The position numbers and the translations under genes were made by a program. From Thunnus maccoyii (taxonomy: Eukaryota > Chordata > Actinopteri > Scombriformes > Scombridae), in contig NC_056533.1 in NCBI RefSeq assembly GCF_910596095.1, positions 4,959,501-5,023,500 on the forward strand: a stretch of DNA of 64,000 nt, given 5' to 3'. The notes beneath the pieces are model-generated. The model was given only the letters and a program-made list of their open reading frames with translations, did not search any database and was not told the DNA's origin. Of this stretch, positions 23,890-37,691 are shown piece after piece; the stretch's first letter is position 1; the number at the start of each line of letters is the position of its first letter.

Positions 23890-25650
23890 TGAACTTAGGC
23901 AGAGCTGCTACAACTCGCAGGAGTTCCTCAGAAAAGACAGACCTGGAAAAAAGGAACAAGATGTTGTTAAATTTGTGTCAGAATTGTCAGAGGGAGAGCA
24001 AAGAAAAATTAGAAGACAATGGTGAACTTCTCAACAAAACAGACACAGAAAGTTGAAAAGAGTAGCTGCAGTAGAGATTTATGGCTGGAACAATACCACC
24101 ACAGTCACCAGAAGACATTGTAGTTGACCCAGAATATGTCTCACCCTGCAACCCCAGCCATCTGTAACACCTCACCTGCCTGCATCTAAAAACTGTACAC
24201 AGAGAAGAAGAGGGAGGAAAAAGGTTGCAAAAACACGGGGAAAGGTCTTTATGCAACTAATGCAAAGCTTGAAGATGCCCTAAGGAAGCTAGAGATATAC
24301 AACAAAATATGTGATGTTTTGCAACACAATTTTTTCACAGATAAAAAAGAAATATTAAAATATGCACACTGCTTAAGATTGGCAAGTGATCGCCAAATTT
24401 GTAACTGGTAATGTTTTGAAGAAATAGTTCAGCTTTGTTAAAAAGGCAAATGCAAAAATGTGAAAAAAGGCAAAAAATGCAATATAACAAAATCAGCAAG
24501 GAGGCAGAGGAAAAAACATTTCTGGAGCGTGACAACAACAGAAGGATAAACAACAGGACAGAAGGAGACTATTACAAAGAACAAGAAAAGAATTCAAAAG
24601 CGCTTCCTGGTTGAATCAATGAGAACACTACCTCAGAAGTTTAGAATGGAGCATCCAGAAATTACAGCTTCATACGGTGAGTTTTGCAAAAAGCAAACTT
24701 TCTGTTTTGTTAAACCAACAATCAAGGACAGAGACATATGCCTCTGTAAAATACATGCAAATCTCCAGTTTATGGCAGGCACACTGTTTTATCACAAAGT
24801 GATAAAAAAGTACCAAGTTTGTGGCATTCACAAGTGCAACAAAAGAGTGCATTTACAGGCAGTGCCCTGACTGTAAGGATAAAGAACCGCAAACCTCTGC
24901 CTTTGATGCAGAAGAGCAAACCTGGTGGTTTGAATGGAGAAGCAAGGTTGAGGAGTTGAGGAGAGGAAAAAAGATGGAACATAAAGTTTAAAGTTCACTT
25001 TACAGTGAAAGAAAAAGTCCATGGGACTCCACAGACCCTGATGGATGATTTTTCAGACCAACTTAAAATAAAAATGGGAAAATACATCTACAACATCAGA
25101 CTTCAGTATTCTGCTTTCAGAACCCTGAAGGAAAATATAGGAGAGCAAGGTATTGTCTTGCAAATTGATTTTGCAGAAAACTATGTAAGTATGGGAATGA
25201 GATCCAAACAGTCCATTTTGGTGATTCCTACCCAACAGGCTACTCTCCATACACGTGAAATAGATTTCTTGGCAAATTCTAAGTTGCTTTTGCTCAGAGC
25301 CCCATCTTTGCAGATGTTTTGGTCTTCAAACAGTAGACCTGGAAGGAACAGGTGACATTGAGACTCCTTTGAAAACTGCATTCTCAAGCACACCTACCAC
25401 CACAGCTCAGTCCTTTGTAGACCATCATGAAGGACTGATTGGAACATCCATCCTTACCCAGGTATCATATAGGATGTTGACTCTGACAGCTGTGCTTTGG
25501 TGAAAACCATGAGTCTTGTTGGCAAAAACAGGTTTTTCTGGCCAATGAGAGATGATATGTCCTGGTATTGGCCAGAGGATGTTCATAGACTGGTCCCAGA
25601 GCCTCAACCAGTTACAAAGAGGCACGTGATGTTGGATCCTGCAGGTCGAC
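23890..25650 (+). pseudogene. Unclassified DNA-transposon transposase remnant
   Basis: Several open stretches on the plus strand together resemble a family of large uncharacterised fish and invertebrate transposase-like proteins. The blocks are LPQKFRMEHPEI with VKPTIKDRDICLCKIHANLQ (24630-24770), GTPQTLMDDFSDQL with YIYNIRLQYSAFR and LQIDFAENY (25023-25182), QQATLHT just after it, and GKNRFFWPMRDD near 25520-25560 as the C-terminal part. The order and spacing fit, but frameshifts and stops separate them. I cannot name the superfamily with confidence. No inverted repeats were located at the ends. Confidence 0.5.
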
Positions 25651-25942
25651 CATGAAGGATAAAGGCACCCTTGGTCCATATGCAAGTTTGATTGATACAT
25701 ACTGTGACAGTTAAGTGGCTATGCCTAGATATACCAGTATTAACACACAGGTGTAGTACCGCAACCAAGTAAATGTTTTGAGTGAATGCAAATCCCTATT
25801 GGTAACATTTTAAAGTTAAACTGTAAAGAAAGTTGTTACATTAAAAGTTTGATTTAGCTCAGTATAATATTCAGTATGTTAAAAAGCAAATTTCAAATCC
25901 ATTTTACCATTCATTTTAACTCACTTTAATTTAAAACCTTAG

Positions 25943-26360
25943 AGGACAGGATGTCAAGGGAGTGGCAGGAGATGGACCCAAATGCAGAACGCAGACAGTA
26001 TGAACTGAAGAATAGTCAATATTCAGCCTTGGGAGCAAAGCAAAACTGAACCGGGCAGAACAAAACTGAATAGCATAGAACAAAAAATAAGTTTGTCAAG
26101 CGGAGCAACAAAAATAGGACTGAAAGACAACTGTTGCTCTGAGTTGCAGATCACTTTTGCACAAAGTTTCTACGAGGCTCAGTGTGCAGCAAGCAACAGT
26201 CCTCAGTCACATTTCCTTAAGAAAACAACTAATGTGAAAGCATACATCAGTTTCAACTTCCAGGGCCAACTACCACTCAGTCCAGTTCAACAAATGTCCA
26301 AGGGCACCTCGTGGACTGGTGGAGGGACATAGAGCCAGACTGGGACAGAACCATGACACA
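25943..26360. repeat. Unclassified interspersed repeat
   Basis: It starts near GGAGATGGACCCAAATGCAG and ends near GGGACAGAACCATGACA, phrases seen at the ends of an abundant fish repeat. It is non-coding; the ORF at 26093-26332 has no domain. The name and boundaries are not established. Confidence 0.4.
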
Positions 26361-29300
26361 GAAGATTTTGTTTGTTTCATTTTGGACTTAAAAATTTCAA
26401 ACTTTGTAAAAAGTAATTTTAATTTGATTACATTCTTAAGTTCAACTCACTCATTTCAAATGAAGTTAGCTTCAACATTCAATTGATTAGAGTTAGGGAA
26501 AGATTGAGGTCATGGAAATTAATATTAACTGTTGTTGGGAAACAACTATCGGATATCTCCTCATTTTTTGGTCTTCATGTCTCTGGCCCTTAGCATCAAC
26601 TTTCAATTATCAATTTCACTCCCCCTGGGCTCTGACTCTCTGTATTAAGCAGCAAGTGCCTTTCACCATGACCCCTTATGTCAGTAGCTGCCAGAAATGC
26701 TACAAAATCTTGCTTTATAGAGCTGTGTGAAGTGGAAAGAGCAGGAGAAGAAAAACACATTAAATAGAAATGTGGCATAAAGCAGAGATGGTGAGAGCTG
26801 GCAGAATCACATTAAGGGGAGAGAATCTCCGTGGAGTACTGCGCTGGGAGGATTTAGGATCTGAGTCTTGCATATCATTGAGGGGGATGCTGTGTTTGTG
26901 AGTGGGCAGGCCACATCCTATGACACATATTGTCGCACAGGAAAGAGAGGGCAAGAGATACGGGGGAGGGAAGAGAGTGGGATGATATGGAAGTGGAGGC
27001 GATGAAAGCGCATAAAAAGCAAACACGAGGAGAAGATTAAAGTGATGGCGGCAATGACAGAGACATTAAAAGAGAATGGAAGACCTACGAATGTGAGATC
27101 TATATTGCATTTCTGTAAACACTACTACCTTCTTCATCTGTGTGTCTGCAGTGAGCAGCAGAGATAAGCTTGACAATTTGTCTTCTGTGAATGTCTGCAG
27201 CAAACCAAACACCATTACTGCTGGATAAACTAGGATTAATCAACACATTCTCAACCCCGAACCTAACCATCACCATTACATTGCACATCTTAAACCTTAT
27301 GGTAACCTGAACCTTATCCTAATCATACATTCAATTCTTAATGAAAATCCTTACCATAAATTAACCTTACTCATTAACCTTTCATTTCTCGCAAACCTAA
27401 AGCAAATCAGTATAGTACAGTGATGAAAAAGAGATATGTCCCAGGAGATCATTGGCTCCAGTTTTCCAGACAAGGCAGCGTTCAGACCATCATCAGCCCT
27501 GCATAAAAATATGCAGTCCTCTCATTTATCCTCACTTCTACACATTCATTTATATGAATAGGGGCAGTGCAGTGACACAGCAGGGGTGCCAATGCAGAGA
27601 GCCCAGCAAACCAACGTAAGGTAATCCAGCAAAAAAGTTGAACCAGGCTCAACTTTTGGTGCAACACAACATGACAAATTATATACATGCAAGCACACAT
27701 TCCTGGTGGATTACTTTGCAATGTGAATGCAGGGTTTCTGCTGTTTAGCTCACGATTGTCATGATGAAAGATAAAATAGTTGCCACTGTCATAACTTTGC
27801 AGAGTTGTAAGTGTAATCCTGCCTGTGAGTATTACTTACTTCTGTGCGGTGTTTTGGTGTCTGATACGCTTTTAAACACATTAATCTATAGCCCCTACTA
27901 GACTTCCTGGATTGTATTTCATTATTTTACTGGTACCTTAGTCTGAATGCCTGCTAAGACTTTAACTTTAGCTTTCCATAGTAAGATGACCTTCATTTGG
28001 CACAAAGAGCTCTTATTGATGGCCCATGAACCCTAAACTGCTATCATGTTCTGAGCTGATCCACGGACATATTAGTCATCCACGAGATCAGGGCCGTTCA
28101 TTGCATTCTTTTAGTTATTAACAGTATGAAGCACGATCCATTTCAAATCCTTTGCTTACTCAAGGTATACCAGTTATCAGAAACACCACACTGCATTCCA
28201 TTAAAACAGCATAACCATTTCCTAACAACCTGGTCACACCAGCATTTTAAAGTGAACTTTTAAATATCAACTTTTGTGGGAAGTTCAACTTTGGTTGAAC
28301 CAAACTTTCACGCATTAACCATGAGACTCACGCAATTGACACTTCATACACTCTCACACCACAATTTTTCTCATGAAGTGAAAAACAAATTCATAACTGA
28401 TAATGTTGGGGCGCAAAAAAAGGACACTGACAGCACAGGGACAGACAAGACAGAGCAGCACAGCGCAACAGCAGCACTGTGCAGCAGCAAGTTATTCAGA
28501 CCATCAGGGGGAAAGTGAGAAATATACACAAATCTCTTGTAATTTATTTCCATGCATGCTGCTCAGAGTAATCTCAGTCAGTGGCTCTTCTGGCTCTTGT
28601 GGCTCATCTTGTGCTGTGCGGACACAGGCAGGAGAGAGAGTGAGTTACTATAGTTACAGGGACATTCTATGTCTCTGTCGCTCTGAATCTTTCTCACGAT
28701 TACCAATAATAGATTTTTAGGTAACCTACTACCATTTTAGGCTACATAATGTTTTGATAAATATAATTTCAAATATGAAATAGCCATTCTTCTAATAATC
28801 ATTTCCTGTCCTGATCCACCCAATAATTAATAAATATTGTTCTTCATGCATTCTTGGTTTTCACAGCACCCTCAATCTAACTAATCTGGACTAGTGCAGG
28901 TGGCTGTTTGTTTTAAATTTTAATTTAAATTAATTACATTTTTTTTCCTGGAGGACACCCAGACCCACCCCCCAATTATGTATCTTTCCAAGTTTGCTCC
29001 CCCATTTTAAAACATAACAAGGCTTAAATAACAAGGTGTGTGGTTGGGCGGTGGGGGTGGCTCACGGATTTCAGTCATGTTAACCTGACAGGTATGCAAT
29101 GGTCATTTGTCTAATTTTATGAATTTGTCGGGTGTTACTCAGGATCTGTCGGTGTGAAGTTATAGAGCTGGCGTCCGTAGAGCAAAGTTGGTAAAGTTAT
29201 TGCTAACTTTATTTAAAATACCCCTCACTCCACCCCACCACCACCTGAGAAGAAATGCCAGGATTGGTAAACTGCCTGGTTCAGAGAAAACAGATAGAAG

Positions 29301-30586
29301 CTCAGAGAGCTGATGTGACTGACTAGGCTACCTTGTTACCTTACCAGCTATTGCAGTTTACCATCTAGTCACTATGTGTCCCAGTTTGTGGAACCACATA
29401 TTTTGCAAAGACACATGGATATATTTCACTTTGCCACTTCCTGGTAGAGTGGGACTTAACAAACAGCTTTGAGAGAGAGAGACCTGTGGTACAAATACAT
29501 AAACAGATGTAAGCATTTACCATTAATCATACAGTCAACAAACAATGCAAGTATGCAAGTACAATGTAAGTAGTATCATTGCTTGGAAATCCATTCCATC
29601 TGTGCAGGTGTTTTCAGCAGCTTCTCAGAGACAGACATGGCATCCGCGGATTTTCCATATGAAAGGAATGGCACAGTAAACTAAGTTGGGTTACTTTAAT
29701 GACATGTTTAGATGTTTGAGTTTACCCAAACTGAAGGAAGCACCTGTTGCCTGCAGCTTATTATCAAATAATTTCACTGTGACAGCAGCCCTGGAAAAAC
29801 TAATCCAATCATTTTTGGTAACAGGACAACAGTGAACACAGTGCATATATGAGTCACCCCAGACCACATGTGCACGTATTCTTAAATAATTATAACATTG
29901 GGACATTTGTGATGGTAGTGTTTTATGTATGACTCAAAATATCTACTTTTTTTACCTTGACTGTTTAGACTTTTATGAAGTAACGCAAAAATAGGTGATG
30001 AGTAATGGGATTACTTTTCTAATAGAATAATAAGTAACCTGATCTCATTACAATTTTAGAAGGATAAAAAACAATTAATGATCATTTATTTTTTCTGAGT
30101 AACTACCCCAAAACTGATGATAACAGAACCAAGAACACATCCACAAAGGTTTCCAACACTAAATGCTTACACCATTTTTAAGCCATGTTCTCTTGGCCCC
30201 CAAATATGGGCATTTTAACTGTGGAACTGATCTCTGTCAGTGTCCCAGTTTTTGTAAAAAACAAAAAAACAAACAAACATTTGGGGCTGCCAAAGACTGA
30301 CATTTAAGAGTAAGAAAATAAGCCTACAGTGTCTTCTGTCTTTTCCAAAACTAACAGATCAAACAACAGATCCCAGTGTTCCCAGTGCCAGGCTTTTTTG
30401 ACACCACACAATTGTTAAGGTTCTTCAGTAGAGCTTCATGTTCTTCAGGTCTAACTACAAGAAAACAGTTCCATTTATCCCCGTTCCTGTCTTCTCTGCA
30501 AGGTCAGCCTGATAGTTAGGGCCATTAATATTCATGAGCTAGTGGGCTATGTTGGTTAAACAGCCACCCTCCAATCCCCCTACCCC

Positions 30587-30589
<3 letters not shown>

Positions 30590-30629
<40 letters not shown>
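30590..30629. repeat. (CA)n microsatellite
   Basis: About 20 uninterrupted CA dinucleotides. Confidence 0.95.
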
Positions 30630-30631
<2 letters not shown>

Positions 30632-31841
30632 GCAGAGGAAAGCAGAGACATTAAAAAGATGGAAAGCAGGCTGGGACAAAGAGAAATAGAGTGAGCACTA
30701 AGCATCATACATGACAAACAAACACATAATACATAATTAATATCCTGCAATCAATTATTGTAAAGACAACTAATGGGTGAAATTCCACATGAGGGAGTTA
30801 AAAATACATTTGATCTGTATTACTGAGGACAAAATGAAAATAAGTCATGAGTGAGTAGATAGTTATATCAAACAATGAATTTCAAAAATAAAATATGTAA
30901 ATAATGAAAATTATAACTATGGCTTAAATCCAGGAAGTATTATTATCATTACAGAGAAAATGTTACATTTTAATTATTTTATCTAAGAATTACCAGACAG
31001 TAAATCAGTAATGCACTGGCACAAACTGGAATCAAGTGGTTCATGTCCAAAAATTACATGACAATAACATGACAGGATTTAACCAGTCAGTCACAATTTT
31101 TCACATCTACACCACAGGCATAGATTTGGGTAAAGCTAGTAGGTATATGCCCCAACCAATGTCTGAGTGTTGCTGAATTGTCCTTACCAGTATTTTTAGA
31201 TATCTCAAATGATCTTGTCCGTGAATTGAAGGTCTATGCACCCCGAAAAGCAGTAAAGTGTCAGTAACAGCTTTGCTAATGAGGATGTCCCTTTTCATGA
31301 GTGGAACATGACATTAGTTATTAGTATATGGGTAATTATAACATGGACATTAATTATGAGGTAAATTAGCCACAGCATGTCTAACCACTCAGTTTGTTAG
31401 TGAATGTGGAGATGCAGGCTTTCAGGTGAGCCCTGATGTCACGGTGAAATGGCCAGCCATAAGTTCATGAGTTAATTGAACAATAAATGCAAGTGGAAGT
31501 TTTTGGATAGACTGAAGCATAACTTTATTAGCTGCAGTAAACTCCTCAGTTATGTTTGTGTTGTGTATCAAAATCAACAAACTGAAAGCAGGACAGATAC
31601 AGTTTGAAAATTGTTTACAGCAGACAGTTGGTTCACTCACCTACTGGTTATTTTGCATTTATTTTCTTGTAACATTTCTTTTTAAAATAAATCATTTAAA
31701 TGTTGTCTGATGATTTATATGATAAAACATTTGTTTAAAGTAAGAGTCACATAATACAAGTCCTGTTTAATGCAAGTTATATAACCAAATACTTTTGGGA
31801 AAAAAAAATTCAATTGATTTTGCAGAGTCAAGCCCTTTCTC

Positions 31842-31861
31842 TGTGTGTGTGTGTGTGTGTG
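31842..31861. repeat. (TG)n microsatellite
   Basis: About 10 TG units, followed by a degenerate TATATG-rich stretch to about 31910. Confidence 0.9.
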
Positions 31862-33109
31862 CATCTATATGCGTATCTATATGCATGTGTATATATATGT
31901 ATATATGTTTTATATTTCTTTTGTAAAGCACTTTCAGCTGCATGTCATGAAAAGTGCTCTATAAAGGTTATTATTATCATTATTATCAATACCAAGATTG
32001 AGCTAGAATAATGGTTTGGTCAGAAAATGAGCATACTGTAATTCAAAATGTATTTTTATGAGGGAAAAAAATACTTTATTTTTTATTTAGAAATGGAAGG
32101 CACTGAGTGCATATCAATTAAATGTTTCCTGATGGGTAAAAGTCAATTACCAGTTAAAAGCTTTCCAGCATCATATTATTCACCCTACACTTCATCCCTC
32201 GTCTCTCTTCACTGGCTGTGGCGTTTGAATCAAAATGCAAATAGCTGTCCATGTCCGTCTATCTGTCTCTTAGTCTGTCCCACAGCATATAACCATATCC
32301 TTTGCAGGGCTAAGGGCTTGGTCAAATAGAGTAGTTCATTTGACACGTTGTCTGACCTCTCACCTCTACACACTTGGATCATCAATAAAAATGAGTAAAA
32401 CGGGCAAGAATGTCAGACTGTCAGTTTTTGAAAATTACAGAAATGGTCAGATGCAGTCTATAATTCTGACATCAGAAAGGTGTGTGTGAGTAGGGGTTAT
32501 TCAAATGTGGTCGATCATCCAACAAGAACTTCTGTTGAAGCATACTGATCCCTTATGGGTAATTGGCTGTAAATCATGGGATAAAGAAGACTATAGGTTA
32601 AAGAACCAAGAAAGTTGTGGTTTTACGTGAGGTTAAGTGCTGGACTATGACTTGGTGCACCACAGTGACTTCTTGAGTTTCTGCTGGGGGCCTGGCTACT
32701 TAATGGTAACGACAAAACTTCAGGAAGTCACCACACCAAGCCATGTCTAGCACATAACCCCAAAAAAACCTGTTGTTTTTACTCCACTAAATTTGTACAC
32801 TTTTGTGAACTTTTTGTGAATAATATTGGACAATATAGGATAATATTGGACAATGATAACATATGAATACGAGTCAGGATAGGGAAAAGGTCAACTCACC
32901 ACTTTGGAAACTCCTCTTGCTGACTCTGCTACTTGGCCAGACAAGGTTTTCAAATGTAAACAGAGTAAATAATGTAAATATTGAGGAAAATGTGGCGATG
33001 ATAAATACCAGCTATGATCCCGCCCACAAAGACAAGCGAGACCATCTCTGCGTCATCTTAACATTGGAGGAAGCACAGAGGAAAATGTGGAGGGATTAAA
33101 CACCGGCTG

Positions 33110-34200
33110 CGTTCACGGCCTCATGGATCTTCTCTACCAAGCATCCTGCTAGCCAATGTACAGGCGTTGGGTAATAAACTGGACAATCTCTGTCCCCGCA
33201 TCAGTTTCCAAAAGGACATCAGGAACTGTAATGTCCTTTGTTTCACCAAAACTTGGCTAAATTGTGGAATACCAGACAGCGCATTCAACCATATGACTTT
33301 CTGTATATTGATTCGATGGGACAGAGGACTCTAGCAAGAAAAAAGGAGGAGGTGTGTGCTTTATGGTGCATGAGGACTGGTGTGACAGTGTAAATATTAG
33401 AGTACTATCCCGTTCCTGCTCACCTGATCTGGAGTTATTGTCAATTAAATGCAGACCGCACTTTCTACCGAGGGAATTTACATCAGTCATTATCACAGCG
33501 GTCAACATCCTACCAAAGGTGAATACAGAGACTGAACTGTTGGCTCTTTGCAAAGACTTGAACTGCTCACAGATCAGTAATCCTGATGCTGCTCTTATTG
33601 TAGCTGGAGACTTCAATCTGGTTAACCTTAAGAAGGTTATGCCTGACTTCCATCAACATATTTATCGCGCCACAAGGGGAATAAACACTCTGGATCACTG
33701 CCACACACCATTCAAAAATGGATACAGAACAGGATCATTACCTGTGTTCAGGAAGAGTGACCATGCAGCCATCTTGCTGAGGTCAAAATATGTAAACAAA
33801 CTATGATGCATGCCCCCAGTGATATGAAAGGTCAGTAAAAGTCTAGAGCAAGTTCCAGGACACCACTGTCATTGTCACCGATGACATCAATGGATTCACT
33901 GAGTCTGTGGTGGATTTAATTTATAAAACAACAGAAGCAATGGCAACCAAAACTACAGTTCAATCATTCCACAACCAGAAACCATGGATTACCAGAACCA
34001 TCCGAGATGTCATAAACACACCACTGCAGCCTAAAACTTAGGGCTGCAGTCTGGAAACATGGACGATTATAAAGCAGAAGCCTACAATGTAAGAAGAGCA
34101 GTAGAGGAGGCAAAAGGGACTATAGGAAGAAAGTGGAACTGCAATTCCAGAAGCATGTGGTAAGGTCTAAGAACTATGACAGATTAAAATCTGACCCCGT
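33110..34200 (+). pseudogene. L2/CR1-like retrotransposon endonuclease fragment
   Basis: The stretch begins with LPSILLANVQALGNKLDNL, then CFTKTWLN (normally CFTETWLN, so the catalytic E is K here), IPDSAF and GGGVCFMVHEDWC. The open stretch at 33354-33806 carries ELLSIKCRPHFLPREF, VAGDFNLVNLKKVMPDFHQHI, INTLDHCHT and SDHAAILL. These are the apurinic-endonuclease motifs of fish L2/CR1-type elements, including GDFN and SDH. Sequence up to about 34200 (NYSSIIPQPETMDY-like and VRRAVEEAK) resembles the linker before the polymerase, which is absent. It is a dead, 3'-deleted copy. Confidence 0.78.
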
Positions 34201-37200
34201 CATCAAGCTGTTATCACAGTGTGTATGCAAACAATCACAGGAAACTTCACTTTAAATGTACAACAAAGTTTATTAATTTCAGCAGTATCAATCATAAATC
34301 AATAACACTTCAATTAACAAACATCTATCATACAACTACACTGAAGCCAACAGTCAAACAATTACGTCATGCGAGTTCCAGTTAAGATGGCAGATGTGAC
34401 CTACATGGAGTTATTTTCACACAAGAGTTTCAGTCATTGGGCATGATTGTGAGATTTGAACAGAGGCTGTGATTAAATGGTGACTGACCGTCAACACGTG
34501 CCCCTGATCACAATAATGGCGTCAGACAAAGCTGAGCATCTGTGTTGCCCAGCAACATGTGTCTGGTATACCAGACTCAAAGATGGTGCCACATTCATTC
34601 CTATGAAAGTTGCTCTGTGGCGCATGAAGCCAAAAAATCAGCTTCTTGCTGTAAAGTAATTACCTGGATGTTGCTCACACTTCCTGACTGTTGGGAATAA
34701 TAAAATGGTAGTGGTGGTAAAAGCAAGACTAAAACAGGGACTTCTTTGTGAGAGTACAATATTCTGCAGAAGAATCAGCAGATTAAACAGTTTTTTAAAC
34801 CGCACTACAGGCACTGCTCTAAGAACAGCAAAATTGTCTATCAATTTCAATAAGCAACTGAAGAAGAAAATGTGTTTATGAGTGTGAGTGACTGGATCAA
34901 TAAACTGAAACGAAAGAAAAACTAAAAAAAAATGTATGTTTTGGTTCTTTGACATTCCATACATCTGTTTTTCAGCAATTAATATATCCCCAAATCTCCC
35001 TCCTGTACTCCCGTCCTCTCACCATGGCCCTGATCATTTATCTGCCTGTCTGTGGTAACGATTGGCAGCTGAATAAAAGCTCTCCTGAGTGCGCGAAAGT
35101 GACCTTTTCAGTTTTGCGTTATTACCTTAAACAGCTTATCATGATCAATCTTGAGCTTCTTTCTCTGGTTTTATCGATAGCAATTAAAGACCAGGATGAA
35201 ATGGCACAGCAATTAATCGACAGCACACTGCTGCACGTCTGTATTTACTGCAAATGGCAAGAAAGTGTAGCCAGTGCAAAAACACAATACACAGTACTGC
35301 CATAATAATTATATATTATATACTTTTTCAATCATTAATTAACCTGAAACTGATGGGTTTAATAGACAAACAATACTGATTAAATAAGAATTAAAAAATA
35401 TAGAGAATTATTATTCTGTATTTAAATGATGTATAAAGACTTTTTTTTTTATTTAAAGGAAAACACTGCTCATTTTCAAGTTGAGATGTACTGTATGAAC
35501 AATAAATTTGGAAACAAGAAATGTTGCAGGTCATGTGGAAAGTCAATGAGCTTTGCATTTTTATAGAGAGGCAGATGCTCCTAAACTAAATCACCTGCTT
35601 TAAAGTAAGACAGCTCAGTCTGACTGTGTGTTAATGTTTGACATATAGAGCGATGGGGTTCTGGCTTTGGATGGAAAATTTAGCATTTGATTTATTCTCT
35701 GATAAGTGAGTCACTGGGTTCATGTTGAGTCTAATTTCCTGTTTCCTTGTCAGTGATAAACTCTAATTTTACTGTTGATCCTGCATTGAAACACACACAG
35801 TACGAAGTGAAGTGAATGAAACTTTGAACATTGTAGTCCAAAATGTGCATTTTTTTGTTTATTTTTTATCAGCAGTAATTTAATTTAACTGAAGGGATTG
35901 AGGGTTGGGAATAATGAATGATTATTTGAGTAGTCAATTGACAGAAAATTATCTGGCAACAATTTTGATATCTGATTCATTGTTTAAGTCATTTTAAGCG
36001 ATAATGTCAAAAAATGTACTGGTACTATCTTCTCAAATGTGAATATTTGCTAATTTTCCCAGTTTATGATAGTCAACTTGACATGTTTAGGTTTTTGTCT
36101 GTTGGTCAGAAAAAAAAAGTGAATAAATATGTTAACTTGGACTTCAAGGCATAATTATCAGCATTTTTATATTCTGTCATTTTATACACTGAACAATCAA
36201 TCAGTTATAACAGTAAAGGGAAGAACTGTCAGACCTATTGATAATGAAAATAATTTTTGGTTGTATACAGTGACCAGATGTCCCAGTTTGTCCAGGATTG
36301 TCTGCGTTTCAGCATACTGACAAATACCCTGGTGGATTTTGGGAGACAAACGTAATTTTTTGTCTGCTGAGGCGTTGTCCATGGTGTTGAAAGGTGCTCT
36401 AAGCAGGTGTGCTAAACGCTGAAATAAACACCTGTGGTGTGTGCATAAGCATATACATGTGTGCCTGCATGAACCTGTGGTATACTTAAAGATCACAGTT
36501 TGGGGGTTTGAAAATATGGTCACCCTATGGTTGCAGCCTTACATTTGATGATGATGATGGAATCATACTACTTTGCCCTCAGTTTTGTTTGTATTATTTA
36601 TATGTAACACAGCTTTACAACAAATGTGTTCAATATAAACTAAAACAATTCAGGTCTTAAACTAGATTTTGAGACAGAGGGCCTCTTCGCACGGAGATGG
36701 GGGATGGAGGACCTGTCATAGTTGATATTGTGCTTTAGTGGTGCAAATGATCTTTTCACAAATGATGTAAATTCAAATGACATGGAGTAAACCTGGGGCT
36801 TTTGGGGCCTCTGGGACCCTTGGCTCTAGAGACCACAAATATCAATATTTAATTTAGTTTTTGTTTAACTCAAGATCTGTGAAATCTTTGGAAAATCTTG
36901 AGCTTATCCCAAATTGTTAACAAATTAATCAGGTTTATGGATGGATGGATAACTTTATTAACCCCAAAGGGAAACTACAATGCTACAGCAGCTACTTATA
37001 TATATATCACACAATACTAAAACAATGAGGTAGGTAAAATAAACAAATACTCTTAAAGGCTAAAATATTGTATTAATATATAATAATTAAATAGACTAAC
37101 TCAAATAGAATAAATAAAAATAGAATAAAGAATAGAAATATAGCCATGGTTGGAATATATGTCCCTCAGTAAAAGACAAAAATATTTTTATTAAATTTAA

Positions 37201-37242
37201 GTTGAAAATTTGGCCCTAGTGAAAATATTTTCCACTACACCA

Positions 37243-37311
37243 ATAATTTTCAGCCCTACATGTTTCAAAAACCTAAAGAAGGTTTTTGAAACATGTAAGG
37301 CTGAAAATTAT
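37243..37311. repeat. Near-perfect 32-bp-stem hairpin
   Basis: The left arm (37243-37274) and right arm (37280-37311) are reverse complements over 32 bp with a single mismatch, around a 5-nt loop. In a minus-strand transcript the mismatch becomes a G-U wobble. The arms read ATAATTTTCAGCC at the left edge and GGCTGAAAATTAT at the right edge. It could be a miniature inverted-repeat element, a small-RNA precursor, or a template-switch mutation. Confidence 0.85.
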
Positions 37312-37663
37312 AGCAAAAAGTCTGGAGAGAATATGGAAAAAAAATTCCCTTACTTCTTGGTGATATGAGTTTTTTTTTTTTTTAATTATAGCAGCGGTAA
37401 TATCCTGCTATCATGGTCCTGCCTTCACATCACAAGCTTGAGGCCTCGTAGCATCTCCTAACCAATAATAAATGCTGGTGTGTTGCTTCAATAACTCTTA
37501 TTACTCTGGGCAAATAACTTTATACAGCACAGATGTGGTTGTTGAGACTGGAGGGACTCAAAAGCTGGCATCTCATATTGACCATTAAATATTAAACACT
37601 GACAGGATGAAAATACAGCCCCTGCACTCTGGGAGAGATACCGAATGTAGCACTGGTCTTAAG

Positions 37664-37691
37664 ACATATATGTGTGTATGTGTGTGTGTGA
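37664..37691. repeat. TG-rich microsatellite
   Basis: An imperfect (TG)n run. Confidence 0.75.

Larger units (their letters stand above)
26400..33090. other. Gene-poor stretch with microsatellites
   Basis: No host exon was recognised on either strand. Segments around 27430-27760 and 28220-28330 share wording with dispersed fish repeats. About 26510-26720, 30490-30560 and 32090-32290 (with ATGCAAAT and CAATTA words) are complex and could be conserved non-coding DNA. The short ORFs lack domains. Confidence 0.4.

Noticed and set aside
27240..27410. CCTAACC-rich stretch as subtelomeric DNA
   Set aside because: Irregular words only, without periodicity; resembles the dispersed repeat seen near 60.8 kb.
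33257..33616. 119-codon minus-strand ORF
   Set aside because: Shadow of the L2-type endonuclease on the plus strand, whose motifs are clear.
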